Source: JADJEI01 sp035328465 (GTDB lineage: Bacteria > Bacteroidota > Ignavibacteria > Ignavibacteriales > Ignavibacteriaceae). From it: a stretch of DNA of 49,620 bases. The position numbers and the translations under genes are program-made. Location of the stretch: contig DAOLIQ010000016.1 of NCBI GenBank assembly GCA_035328465.1, forward strand, positions 1 through 49,620. Direction: 5' to 3'. The notes below the pieces were generated by a model. The model did not search any database, had not been told where the DNA came from, and worked only from the letters and a program-made list of their open reading frames with translations. The number at the start of each line of letters is the position of its first letter. Position 1 is the stretch's first letter. Positions 16,434 to 25,169 of this stretch are shown here, piece after piece.

Positions 16434-17791
16434 CATTAATAAATCGAAAAATAAAGCCCGAGGCGACTGCAGAGCTTGAATACGATTTCCCTTCGATTCA
16501 AAAATTTATTCTGCCAAATGGAATAAAAGTATTTCTGCTTCAAAGAAATGAACTACCGATTGTACGGATTATTACCCAGCTTGACTTTGGAAGTTCGCAC
16601 GACCCTTTTGAAAAAAAAGGACTTGCAAGACTTTTATCAAATTGCATCGATGAAGGCGCCGGGGAATATGATGCTCTTCAACTTGAAGAAGAATTCGATA
16701 TTCTTGGGACACAATTTCACATTGACTGCAGCGATGACATTACGACATTTAACATTTTAACACTTGCTGAAAATATTAACAGGACACTTTACTTGTTAAG
16801 TTTAATTCTTCAGTTGCCTCATTTAAGTCAGCAAAATTTTGAAAGAGAAAAAAGAAAGACACTTACGCGGTTAATTCAAGTGAAAGACAACGCAGAATAC
16901 ATTGCGAATAGAATTTTTTTTCAAAAAATATTTGGCAAACAAAGTTTTTATGCTCATCCATCTTTAGGCTATGATTACACAGTAAACGAAATTACAAACA
17001 ATGATTTGTTAAATTTTTATAAGCAATATTATCTGCCGAACAATTTATCCATGATTGTTGTCGGCAATATCTCTAAAGAGCATTTGATAAATAACCTTGA
17101 AAAATATTTTGTCAAATGGGAATCAACTCCACTTATTAAGCAGGAAAATCATTCCGAAGAAGTTACTTCGCAAAGTTATTATTTCGTGGATAAAAAAGAT
17201 GCCGTTCAAACAGAGATCAGAATTGGGCACACAACCGGTCAGCTTGTATATGATAATTTTTTCAAAAAAATATTTTTAAATACTGCTTTTGGCGGATATT
17301 TTGCAAGCAGACTGAATAAAAATTTAAGAGAAAGAAACGGATATACATACGGAATCTCTTCCTCAAACCTTTACTTAAAATATGCCAGCAAAATTTCCAT
17401 AGCTACCTCAGTTAGCTCAGATGTAACGCGCAAAGCGGTTGATGAAATATTTTTTGAAATTAATAAAATTAAATTTGGACTTACGGAGGAAGAATTTGAA
17501 TCTGTCAAGTCTTATCATATTAAAAAATATCCTCTCGATTATGAAACAATAAGCAGTTTAGCAAATAGAATTTCAGTTAAACTTCAGTTGAATTTGCCTG
17601 ATGATTATTTTGGCAGTTACCTTAACAAAATAAAGGAGACAACATTGGAAGAGGTTAATTCAATTGCCGATAAATTTATAGATGAAACAAAATGTGTTGT
17701 AGTATTAGTTGGCAGCAAGGAAGTAATTACTGAACAATTCGCCGACAAAAACCTAATTGAACTTGATTATAATGGAACAGCACTTGATTGA
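16430..17791 (+). CDS. M16 peptidase, non-catalytic partner subunit
   Basis: 453 residues with M16 fold features but no HxxEH: the matching place reads GLARLLSNCIDEGAG. The C-terminal half keeps the substrate-binding Arg/Tyr pair in LNKNLRERNGYTYGISS. In M16B enzymes one subunit carries zinc and the other carries the R/Y pair; this gene pair fits that split. It overlaps the upstream gene by ATGA. Its last 25 bases overlap the end of the convergent gene on the minus strand. Confidence 0.92.
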   Translation: MTLINRKIKPEATAELEYDFPSIQKFILPNGIKVFLLQRNELPIVRIITQLDFGSSHDPFEKKGLARLLSNCIDEGAGEYDALQLEEEFDILGTQFHIDCSDDITTFNILTLAENINRTLYLLSLILQLPHLSQQNFEREKRKTLTRLIQVKDNAEYIANRIFFQKIFGKQSFYAHPSLGYDYTVNEITNNDLLNFYKQYYLPNNLSMIVVGNISKEHLINNLEKYFVKWESTPLIKQENHSEEVTSQSYYFVDKKDAVQTEIRIGHTTGQLVYDNFFKKIFLNTAFGGYFASRLNKNLRERNGYTYGISSSNLYLKYASKISIATSVSSDVTRKAVDEIFFEINKIKFGLTEEEFESVKSYHIKKYPLDYETISSLANRISVKLQLNLPDDYFGSYLNKIKETTLEEVNSIADKFIDETKCVVVLVGSKEVITEQFADKNLIELDYNGTALD

Positions 17792-18804
17792 TTCATCCGA
17801 ATTACTTCAGACGGATTAATAAATTTGTACCCTATTTTTTTCCAGCCAACAATATCATCGGCAATTGATAAATAATCAGATGAACTGATTAAGATTAGTT
17901 TTGCTTCTCCATCACTCATCGATTTTAATACGTCATTAATTTGGCCAGACAAATTAAATTCTGACAAAAGGTGAAAGAGGTTTTGTTTGTGTAAAAATCT
18001 TAGTCCGCTTTTCTCCAGCCAATCAATAATCAATTCCCCCTTTGATGAATTGAAAATAGATGATTCATCATCAATCATAAAAAAAGCAGCATTGCCAAAA
18101 GAGTTTATAATCGCTTTTACTGAAAGCTGCAAACGATCAGCAGAGTATCCTGTTTCGAGCTTGTAATCTACATCAGCTATATCATCATTTAATATTAGAG
18201 CATATTCCTTTTTGCAGCTTTCCAGAATTTTTTTCAATTCGTTGCCAGGTAAAAACAGGAATGAAAATTTTTCAGCAGATGAATTGAGTATCTGGAAGTT
18301 ATCCTCGTCCAGTTTTTCTTCGTCAAAAATAATAAACCCGATCAATCCTGATTTACGATGAATGGAATTTTCATAATCAAAATCAGCTTTTACAATTTTT
18401 TCACCATTTGAAAATATTTCTAATGTTGAAAGTCCGTTGGTCTTTATTTCATTCGATAGGATGTTTGTTTCTGTACTGGAGAAATCTTCAAACACTTGAC
18501 TTAATAAAACAGGAATAGGAAGGTCGGAAGGAACACTGATTTTGTAATTAGTGAAAGTATTGGTGGACGATTTATCCTTCCCGGATTTTTTAATTATCCA
18601 TTCATCATTAAATCCAAATTTTTTAATTTCATCATAAAACACTTTGTTGATTTCAACTGCAGATAGATTTTTTTTTTCATCAGTTTGAAGTGGATAAAAT
18701 TTAGCCACAACAACATTAATCAGCAGCAACAAAACGGCAACTGAAAATAAAACGATGGGGACTTTCTTCCTATCTTTAACCAAGCCGTCAAATAATTGAA
18801 TCAT
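17767..18804 (-). CDS. membrane-anchored protein, possible divergent polysaccharide deacetylase
   Basis: 345 residues. One N-terminal membrane helix (about 15-35, VPIVLFSVAVLLLLINVVV) anchors an extracytoplasmic domain. The order of elements in the second half (I-G-F-I-I-F-D-E, then FSFLFLPGNELKKIL, then YALILNDD, then IIDWLEKSGLRFL) resembles the divergent polysaccharide deacetylase (YibQ/DUF610) fold, but the metal-binding residues are not evident. This is a weak inference. It overlaps the enoyl-CoA hydratase gene by ATGA and the convergent M16 gene by 25 bases. Confidence 0.55.
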   Translation of the reverse strand: MIQLFDGLVKDRKKVPIVLFSVAVLLLLINVVVAKFYPLQTDEKKNLSAVEINKVFYDEIKKFGFNDEWIIKKSGKDKSSTNTFTNYKISVPSDLPIPVLLSQVFEDFSSTETNILSNEIKTNGLSTLEIFSNGEKIVKADFDYENSIHRKSGLIGFIIFDEEKLDEDNFQILNSSAEKFSFLFLPGNELKKILESCKKEYALILNDDIADVDYKLETGYSADRLQLSVKAIINSFGNAAFFMIDDESSIFNSSKGELIIDWLEKSGLRFLHKQNLFHLLSEFNLSGQINDVLKSMSDGEAKLILISSSDYLSIADDIVGWKKIGYKFINPSEVIRMNQSSAVPL

Positions 18805-19583
18805 TTATTTTTAAATTCAGCTTTACGTTTTTCGAGAAATGCTGCTGTACCTTCTTTAAAATCCGCTGTTCCGCAGCAAAGCGAGAAAAGTGAGGCTTCA
18901 TAATTCTGCCCCTCCCTGGAAGACATTTCATCAACGGCATTTACCGATGCAACGGCGAGCCTTACTGCTTGCTGCCCTTTCGAAGTTATTTTTTCGGCAA
19001 GCTCAAAAACCTTTGCCATCAGTTCCTCTTTAGGATAGACTTTACTCACTAATCCAATTCGCAGTGCTTCTTCAGCATTGATCATATCTGCGCTTAAGAT
19101 TAATTCCATTGCGCGCCCCGAATTAATTAATCGAGTAAGCCTTTGTGTTCCACCGTAACCAGGAATAATTCCAAGATTAACTTCGGGCTGCCCGAACTTT
19201 GCATTATCAGATGCAATTCGAATATGGCATGCAAGTGATAGCTCACACCCACCGCCAAGAGCAAAGCCGTTCACTGCCGCAATTACAGGCTTACCGCAAT
19301 TCTCGATCATATTAAACACCGCCTGTCCTTTTTCAGCAAATGATTTGGCTGATAAAACATCAAGCTGATGAATCTCAGCAATATCTGCACCAGCAACAAA
19401 AGCTTTCTCCCCACTCCCGGTTACAATTGCAGCAAATACATCTTCGTTTTCTTTTATAAAACTGAAAACTGATTTTAATTCTTCCATGACTGTATGATTT
19501 AACGCATTAAGTTTCTCTGGTCGGTTGACAGTCACTAAAGCAATATGATTTTTTACTTCGAACAGTAGTGTTTGGAAATTCAT
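18801..19583 (-). CDS. enoyl-CoA hydratase/isomerase family protein
   Basis: 260 residues, the typical crotonase length. The oxyanion-hole motifs V-A-G-A-D-I-A-E and G-F-A-L-G-G-G-C-E-L-S are present, with both catalytic glutamates: Glu114 (GGGCEL) and Glu134 (FGQPEVNLGIIPG). This pair fits true hydration of trans-2-enoyl-CoA in fatty acid oxidation or butyryl-CoA routes. GAGG lies 6 bases before the ATG. It is coupled to the downstream gene by a four-base overlap, though no functional link is clear. Confidence 0.92.
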   Translation of the reverse strand: MNFQTLLFEVKNHIALVTVNRPEKLNALNHTVMEELKSVFSFIKENEDVFAAIVTGSGEKAFVAGADIAEIHQLDVLSAKSFAEKGQAVFNMIENCGKPVIAAVNGFALGGGCELSLACHIRIASDNAKFGQPEVNLGIIPGYGGTQRLTRLINSGRAMELILSADMINAEEALRIGLVSKVYPKEELMAKVFELAEKITSKGQQAVRLAVASVNAVDEMSSREGQNYEASLFSLCCGTADFKEGTAAFLEKRKAEFKNK

Positions 19584-19591
19584 GATATCCT

Positions 19592-20182
19592 CTAAAAGCT
19601 AATGAATAATGGTAATCTTACTTTTAAATCGAATCCAACAAATTGATTGTCGGTGTAATAATTATATGTAACTAAAAATTCCGTTAAGAACATAGAAATG
19701 CCGGCACCGGCACTAAATCCAATTTTAGAATTGCTTTCAAGAAAATTAGACTTCCCCGTCCCAGATTTAAATTGATGAAGTTTCTCATAATAGCTGTACG
19801 CAAAAGAAAATTCAGAGAAGGGAATAATTAGAACGATTTGCTCCAATACTGGCGGGAAAAAATATCGGATTCCTAAATTTATTGGCAGTACGTTAGTAGA
19901 AAAGTTGGAATAGTCTGTGGTTTTGTAAAAATCATTTGAACCGGGAAAAGTTTCAAAACCTATTTTGCTAAATATAAAAAATGGCAAATATTCATTGTCT
20001 GTGTAAGACAATTCAAGATTAAATCCATAACCCAATTCAGAGGAGGTGGCAAAATCAAAAACCGGCAGTCTTGGTCCAACTCCAATTGCGAGGAAAAACC
20101 CGCGAGCTTTATCCGATGGAAGCTCTTTTCCAAAGTTTAATGATGAAAGAATTATTAATAGAATGGTGAAGTACTTTTTCAT
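19592..20182 (-). CDS. secreted or outer-membrane beta-barrel-like protein
   Basis: 196 residues with a signal peptide (MKKYFTILLIILSSLNFG). The mature part has alternating hydrophobic/polar strands rich in aromatic residues (GYGFNLELSYTD, LGIRYFFPP, FVGFDLKVRLPLFISF) and ends in Phe, as small outer-membrane barrels do. No named family is recognised. It lies 8 bases upstream of the enoyl-CoA hydratase start on the same strand. Confidence 0.6.
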   Translation of the reverse strand: MKKYFTILLIILSSLNFGKELPSDKARGFFLAIGVGPRLPVFDFATSSELGYGFNLELSYTDNEYLPFFIFSKIGFETFPGSNDFYKTTDYSNFSTNVLPINLGIRYFFPPVLEQIVLIIPFSEFSFAYSYYEKLHQFKSGTGKSNFLESNSKIGFSAGAGISMFLTEFLVTYNYYTDNQFVGFDLKVRLPLFISF

Positions 20183-20229
20183 TTAATTTTATTTTCTTCA
20201 TTAGAAAATACAAAAAAAATCCAACTGAA

Positions 20230-21051
20230 TTAGTTTGTTTTTTCAATTATCTTTTTTGAAAACAGGTAGTTTAAAAACACTGCAAATAAAAATATTAGGA
20301 TAGCGCCAATCGTTAGGAATTCCGATACTGTTTTACCGGCTAAAAAGAATCCTTCCCAATTTTTGTATTGCGCAGCGAGGAAAAGATTAATAAATAATTT
20401 GTTATCACAGCCAAAACCCAAAATCCATAACCAAATACTCGTAAAAATTAACGCTGATAGAAAATATAAATTTTGAAATCGTTTAAGCAAAAGTCCTATC
20501 GAAAGTGAAAAAAATACAAAACTGATTATGGGGAAATAATCAATTTTTTCGAAATCAATTGGAATAAATTCTGAGATATAAATCAGAAAAAAAATGAATG
20601 CGCTCGAAATGATTTTTTTTTTCATCACAAAAACAGAAAACATAATCACCGCAATAATCGCAGCAATATTGGGGAAATTCCAAATTAAATAAATTGGGTA
20701 ATCTATTAAAGAGGAAATTCCCAGCTCATAAAAATTATCCGGTTTCGCGACCCTAATTTCTTTCATCAGCAGCAAAGAACCACCTATAATTAAGGCAGGC
20801 AACAATATTATAAAACCCATACTGAATAGATTAAATGAACCCGGCTTTACTAATAATCTTTTTAGAAATGAAATAAATTCTCTGTCACCCAAAAGAAAAA
20901 TGAATATGAGAATAGAGATATGAAATCTGAAACCTAAAAAGATAAAATAAGTATCATATGAAAAAAATCTTAAAAGATAACCTGCTGCATTTATTAAAAT
21001 GATAAGGATAAGAAATGCAGGCAGGTTATTTTGAGGATTGAAGGAAATCAT
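20230..21051 (-). CDS. multi-pass membrane protein, unknown
   Basis: 273 residues with about seven or eight hydrophobic helices and very short loops. Both ends carry Lys-rich or polar tails (FSKKIIEKTN at the end). No family signature is recognised. Its start overlaps the stop of the DUF2231-like gene by ATGA, so the two are expressed together and may act together. There are no clear cofactor-binding histidines or cysteines apart from a lone GFGCDNK loop. Confidence 0.6.
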   Translation of the reverse strand: MISFNPQNNLPAFLILIILINAAGYLLRFFSYDTYFIFLGFRFHISILIFIFLLGDREFISFLKRLLVKPGSFNLFSMGFIILLPALIIGGSLLLMKEIRVAKPDNFYELGISSLIDYPIYLIWNFPNIAAIIAVIMFSVFVMKKKIISSAFIFFLIYISEFIPIDFEKIDYFPIISFVFFSLSIGLLLKRFQNLYFLSALIFTSIWLWILGFGCDNKLFINLFLAAQYKNWEGFFLAGKTVSEFLTIGAILIFLFAVFLNYLFSKKIIEKTN

Positions 21052-21509
21052 TCTTCCATAATCTTGATTTTATATTCAGTGCCAATTCCATGTTCATAAA
21101 CCATTTGTCCGCCATGTTCACCGGTCTCATAAACAAAATATGTTCCAACAATCGCAAGCACAACGATTACATATTGAATAACTCCACTAAACTTTTTCTT
21201 GATAGTTAAAAAAGTTCTTAGGACAAGAAGCGCAGCAAAATACCAAAGAGTGATATTAGCATATTGTTCATGTTCTTCTAATATATCACTTGCTTTTTTG
21301 TTCCAGTACTCAAAATTTTCGAATGCTTGTTTACCGGTAAGCACTGCAGCAACTGCGCCAAGAACTCCAAGAAATAAAAATAAGTGCGCTGCTTTCGAAA
21401 AAAAATCCTTCTTAAATAAGGCGCCGATAATCTCAAGCAGGGCATAGATCAATAAAAAAGCAATCGGGAAATGAATAATTTTTGGATGAAAATATCCAAT
21501 GAATTCCAT
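21048..21509 (-). CDS. DUF2231-like membrane protein
   Basis: 153 residues with four predicted helices. The N-terminus reads IGYFHPKIIHFPIAFLLIYALLEI, the HPxxxHFPIA pattern typical of DUF2231 (a family of membrane proteins, some near cytochrome or heme proteins). The conserved histidines could bind heme or metal, but that is inference. It overlaps the downstream membrane gene by ATGA. Confidence 0.8.
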   Translation of the reverse strand: MEFIGYFHPKIIHFPIAFLLIYALLEIIGALFKKDFFSKAAHLFLFLGVLGAVAAVLTGKQAFENFEYWNKKASDILEEHEQYANITLWYFAALLVLRTFLTIKKKFSGVIQYVIVVLAIVGTYFVYETGEHGGQMVYEHGIGTEYKIKIMEE

Positions 21510-21606
21510 AACAGCCTCTGATTTTATGTATTAATATTTTTTAGTTAGTTGATTTGGTCAAATATACGTGACAAAATATTATTTAACAGCAAAATAAAAA
21601 CATAAG

Positions 21607-21757
21607 GAGACTTCTGAAAATATTGTGTTATAGTGGTTATGAGGCTGTCTCATACGTGTCAGTCCGTCCCGACGATGGGGATCGAAATGTAAAAGTTAAT
21701 TTCTGAAATGAATTTGAAAAATAAAATTGATAAGTAGTTTTTATTTTCAGAAGTCTC
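21607..21757. repeat. MITE-like element with 14-bp perfect terminal inverted repeats
   Basis: GAGACTTCTGAAAA (21607-21620) and TTTTCAGAAGTCTC (21744-21757) are perfect reverse complements and bracket 123 bases of non-coding DNA. One end also occurs at 74-89. The size and structure fit a small non-autonomous element, but no transposase is in the window. It ends 6 bases after the truA stop and may serve as its terminator region. Confidence 0.55.
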
Positions 21758-21763
21758 ATCCTA

Positions 21764-22495
21764 TCAATCATAAAGAACTTTGTAAAGAAATAATCCTTTA
21801 GCCGGAGCTGCACCCGATCCAAGTAAATTACCTTTTCCCTGCAAAATTTTTATTATGGATTCTTTATCTAAGTTTTGTTTCTGCGCATTTAATAAAGTAG
21901 CAACTATAATCCGAACCATACCATGCAAAAATCTATCAGCTTCGATTCTGAAAACAATCATACTTTTTATTTCTTTCCAATGTGCTGAATAAAGAGTGCA
22001 GGTTTTATTTTCAAGCGAGGGATTTTTGCGGCTTAGCCCTGTAAAATCGTGCGTACCGATTAAGGCAGTGCTAAGTAGATTCAGACTGCTCAAGTCAATA
22101 GGTTGATGCAGGTAGTAACTATACTTTAACATAAATGGCGATTTAATTTTAGAAATAAGATAGAAATAAATTCTTCGATTAGCATCGAATCTTGAATGAA
22201 AATTCTCGTTTACTGATTCCATCTTTGTAACTGAAATATCAACTGGTAAAATTCCATTCAATGAATGTTTAAAGGAATAGATATCAATAACTTTTTCCGT
22301 ACGGAAATTAGCCACCTGACCAAGTGCATGAACTCCTGCATCAGTTCTTCCGGAACCAATAAGATTTATTTTTTCTTTTAAAATTAGACTTACTGCATCA
22401 GTAATTTTTTGTTGAATTGAAACAGCATTTTTTTGAATTTGCCAGCCTGCGTAGTTAGTCCCGTCGTATTGAATTTCAAGTTTGTAATTATTCAA
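21764..22495 (-). CDS. truA: tRNA pseudouridine(38-40) synthase TruA
   Basis: 243 residues, normal TruA length. The catalytic motif G-S-G-R-T-D52-A-G-V-H-A-L-G-Q-V-A-N-F is intact, with the N-terminal LEIQYDGTNYAGWQ and the C-terminal RFLHGMVR also matching. It makes pseudouridines at positions 38-40 in the tRNA anticodon arm. Its ATG overlaps the stop of the upstream MgtC/DUF4010 gene (ATGA, 22492-22495). The stop lies 6 bases from a repeat element. Confidence 0.96.
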   Translation of the reverse strand: MNNYKLEIQYDGTNYAGWQIQKNAVSIQQKITDAVSLILKEKINLIGSGRTDAGVHALGQVANFRTEKVIDIYSFKHSLNGILPVDISVTKMESVNENFHSRFDANRRIYFYLISKIKSPFMLKYSYYLHQPIDLSSLNLLSTALIGTHDFTGLSRKNPSLENKTCTLYSAHWKEIKSMIVFRIEADRFLHGMVRIIVATLLNAQKQNLDKESIIKILQGKGNLLGSGAAPAKGLFLYKVLYD

Positions 22496-23796
22496 ATTTT
22501 GATTACCAGAAAAAATAAAACAAGAAGCTGAATGAGAATTAATAATCCTAATCCACGGATAACAATTTCTTTTAATTTTTTATCTCCCCAGATTGAGGCA
22601 ATAATAAGTTTCACAATCGTATTTGTGGCAGCAACTATAATAATGGCTTCGGAAGCTATTCGAAATGATATTTTTTCATTCACAATTTTTGAAATAGATA
22701 ACACAATTGCATCAACACTTGAAATGCCGCCAAGAACACTGGCAGCATAAATTCCAGAATTTCCAAAATAAATCTGTGCCGCCTTTGATAGAAAAAGAAT
22801 TACGCCAAAAATTAAACCGAATACCAAAGCTGATTTAATCTCAAAAGGATTTTTGACTTCAACCAACTGGACAGAATCGTTTACAATTCTTTTTGAATAA
22901 TAATAACTTATTATAAAACCAAAGACAGAAAAAATCAACAGCAAAATCCACAATGATGAAGCTAACGAAAGATTCAATAAAAATATTATCACTGCAATTC
23001 GTAGAAACATAATAGAAGAAGCCAATAATATCCCAAGTGCGAGTGTGCCCGAATAGGCTGGTTGAATTTTACTCTTTCTCGAAAAAGAAAATGCAACAGC
23101 GGTGCTTGAAATAAATCCACCAATCAGTCCTGTGACAGCTAATCCTTTATTTTTGCCATAGAATTTAATTACAAGATAACCCAAAAGGCTAATACCGCTG
23201 ACCAGGACAACCATTAACCAAATCAGTCGTGGATTGAGTACTTTAAGCGGATCAATCGTTTTATCAGGAAGCAAGGGTAATATTATGATGGTTATGATTG
23301 CCATTTTCAAGGTTGCATAAATGTCCTGTTCACCCAAACTGCCAACAATATTATGCAACTGAATTTTTAATGAGAGAAAGACAGTAATAATGACTGCAGC
23401 TGCGGCGGCGAGTAAGATCAGATTCCAATAAACCAAAGCCCCTAATAAAAATGTAAGCAGTGCCGCAATTTCAGAAGTACCACCTACCTTCCCATTTTTA
23501 GAAGATGTAATGTATGAAGCAACGACAAGGCTGGAAAAAGCAATAAAGATAACCGGTAAAATCCATATAACTGAAAATTCAGAAATGATGGCGGAGATGA
23601 GTCCAAGAAGTGAAATTAATGTGTATGTTCTAATTCCAGCAAATATTTTTGAGCCTTCAGCGCGAGAATGCTCTCTCTCCAATCCAATCAAACTGCCAAT
23701 CAGAAGCACAATAATGATTTTTTGCAAGAGGAAGATAAATTCGCCATTTTCAATGAATGGATCAGTAATGAAAAAATTTTCGGGGAAAAATTTCAC
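22492..23796 (-). CDS. MgtC/SapB-DUF4010 membrane protein
   Basis: 434 residues, about twelve membrane helices. The N-terminal domain has the MgtC pattern L-L-I-G-S-L-I-G-L-E-R-E-H and F-A-G-I-R-T-Y-T-L-I-S-L-L-G. The second part is the DUF4010 half (GLIGGFISSTAVAFSFSRKS and the ASVLGGISSVDAIVLS loop). The family is often annotated as a magnesium-related membrane protein; the real function of the fused form is unknown. It is translationally coupled to truA, which looks like chance linkage. Confidence 0.85.
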   Translation of the reverse strand: MKFFPENFFITDPFIENGEFIFLLQKIIIVLLIGSLIGLEREHSRAEGSKIFAGIRTYTLISLLGLISAIISEFSVIWILPVIFIAFSSLVVASYITSSKNGKVGGTSEIAALLTFLLGALVYWNLILLAAAAAVIITVFLSLKIQLHNIVGSLGEQDIYATLKMAIITIIILPLLPDKTIDPLKVLNPRLIWLMVVLVSGISLLGYLVIKFYGKNKGLAVTGLIGGFISSTAVAFSFSRKSKIQPAYSGTLALGILLASSIMFLRIAVIIFLLNLSLASSLWILLLIFSVFGFIISYYYSKRIVNDSVQLVEVKNPFEIKSALVFGLIFGVILFLSKAAQIYFGNSGIYAASVLGGISSVDAIVLSISKIVNEKISFRIASEAIIIVAATNTIVKLIIASIWGDKKLKEIVIRGLGLLILIQLLVLFFLVIKI

Positions 23797-24001
23797 TTCA
23801 ATGCTCTTTGATTTGGTGCAAGTTTAGAATAAAATATTTTTTCAATAATGTTTAAACTTATCTAATATTATTCTTTTAAGAAACTACCAAAAACATATTA
23901 AGTAAAATTTATAGTCCAAAATATGAGAGTTATTTCATCAATATGCTGACAGTAATAGAATTACGAAAAATATATTTTTACATCGGTTATACGGTTAAAC
24001 A

Positions 24002-24400
24002 ATGCAGCAAAAACTAAAAGTATTAATTATTGATGACTCCGAAGCAGTTCGTGAAGCCTTGAAGGATATTCTTTCGGAAATAACCATCGTTGAACTTATT
24101 GGAGAAGCAATGGATGGTGAATTCGGAATTGATTTGGTCACAAAACTCGAACCGCATGTGATTATTCTTGATTTAAATATGCCGAAAATAAATGGACTTG
24201 ATGTTTTAAGTTTTGTGAAAAAGAATTATCCCTCAATAATTGTTATTGTTATGACAAATTATCCGACTGAATACTTCAAATTAAAATGTAAAAAACTTGG
24301 TGCAGATTATTTTTTTGATAAATCAAATGAGTTTGAACTTATTTACAAGGCTTTAGATGATGTTAGCAAAAAGCTTAAAATCTTTCAGGAAATGAAATAA
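24002..24400 (+). CDS. receiver-only response regulator
   Basis: 132 residues, a single CheY-like receiver. Key residues are present: acidic pair D11-D12, phospho-acceptor D57 in I-I-L-D-L-N-M-P, switch T85 in V-M-T-N-Y-P, and K107 in F-D-K-S. No output domain. It should act by protein contact or in a phosphorelay. A second receiver gene follows after 28 bases. No kinase is in the window. Confidence 0.92.
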   Translation: MQQKLKVLIIDDSEAVREALKDILSEITIVELIGEAMDGEFGIDLVTKLEPHVIILDLNMPKINGLDVLSFVKKNYPSIIVIVMTNYPTEYFKLKCKKLGADYFFDKSNEFELIYKALDDVSKKLKIFQEMK

Positions 24401-24428
24401 CTGCATTATTTATTAAGACGGTAATTGC

Positions 24429-24851
24429 TTGTTTGAAATCAAAAACCATAGTAAAAATGGGATTAAAATACTTGTTGTTGAAGATGATAGGACAAGTCAG
24501 CAATTAGTAAAAATATATTTATATCAAAAATTCGTTGTTGAAATTGTAGGTTCTGGTGAAGAAGCAATTGAAAGTGCAAAAAAAAATCTCTATGATCTAA
24601 TATTAATGGATATTAATTTAGGCAAAGGAAAAAATGGAATTCAAACCTCAAAGGAAATCAGGAAATTACCGGAATATGTATCTATTCCAATTATTGCAAT
24701 GACTGCTTTTGAGAAATCTGAAATAGTTGATTTTTTTTCTTTAAATGGTATAGATTTATATTTAGAAAAACCTTATCTTAAACATCATCTTTTAGAAGTT
24801 ATTGAAAAAGGATTAAAGCAAAAAATTTTAAACCCTGAACGCCGGGAGTAA
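24429..24851 (+). CDS. receiver-only response regulator (second)
   Basis: 140 residues from a TTG start; no in-frame ATG lies before the first strand G-I-K-I-L-V-V-E-D-D, so TTG is the best choice, though its ribosome site is weak. The receiver residues are D19?-D20 pair in V-E-D-D, D61 in I-L-M-D-I-N, T92 in A-M-T-A-F and K114 in L-E-K-P. A GKGKNGIQ insertion-like loop follows the phospho-site, as in hybrid-kinase receivers. It probably works with the first receiver and an unlinked histidine kinase. Confidence 0.85.
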   Translation: MFEIKNHSKNGIKILVVEDDRTSQQLVKIYLYQKFVVEIVGSGEEAIESAKKNLYDLILMDINLGKGKNGIQTSKEIRKLPEYVSIPIIAMTAFEKSEIVDFFSLNGIDLYLEKPYLKHHLLEVIEKGLKQKILNPERRE

Positions 24852-25169
24852 TAACCAGCCCTCCCTCCTACCCTCACACAGCTTCCGGCTTCAGGGTGTT
24901 TAATGATAGAATATTTGTAAAAAGATCTTTTTTGGAAAAACAGCTCAGACCGAAATTAACTCCTCTCAATTCTTTGGCTCATTTCTATTTTATTAGTTTT
25001 TTACAAGTGGATAGTGAAGACGAATCAATATTATCCCTATTCATCATATGAATATCTTTGTTAAAATTTAAGATATTATTGAGTTTGGCAGAAGAAGCGA
25101 TTGGAAATATAGGCTGCGAAAATAAAAGTTCAACTGCGAAAGTTGAAAGAGATTTTCTGAATGGAAAAG
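24852..25169. other. 318-bp gene-free region
   Basis: Lies between the convergent response regulator and aldehyde dehydrogenase genes. No reading frame of note. A pyrimidine-rich stretch with CCTCCCTCCTACCCTC sits at the left, and the aldehyde dehydrogenase terminator at the right. Nothing else is seen. Confidence 0.6.
25119..25147 (-). terminator. Rho-independent terminator of aldehyde dehydrogenase gene
   Basis: TTCAACT (25129-25135) and AGTTGAA (25141-25147) form a 7-bp stem with a 5-base loop. On the minus strand it is followed by the T-rich CTTTTATTTT. It lies 22 bases after the stop at 25170. Confidence 0.6.

Noticed and set aside
21637..21822. 61-codon minus-strand frame across the repeat element
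   Set aside because: It lies in the MITE-like repeat and the end of truA, has no ribosome site and no domain.
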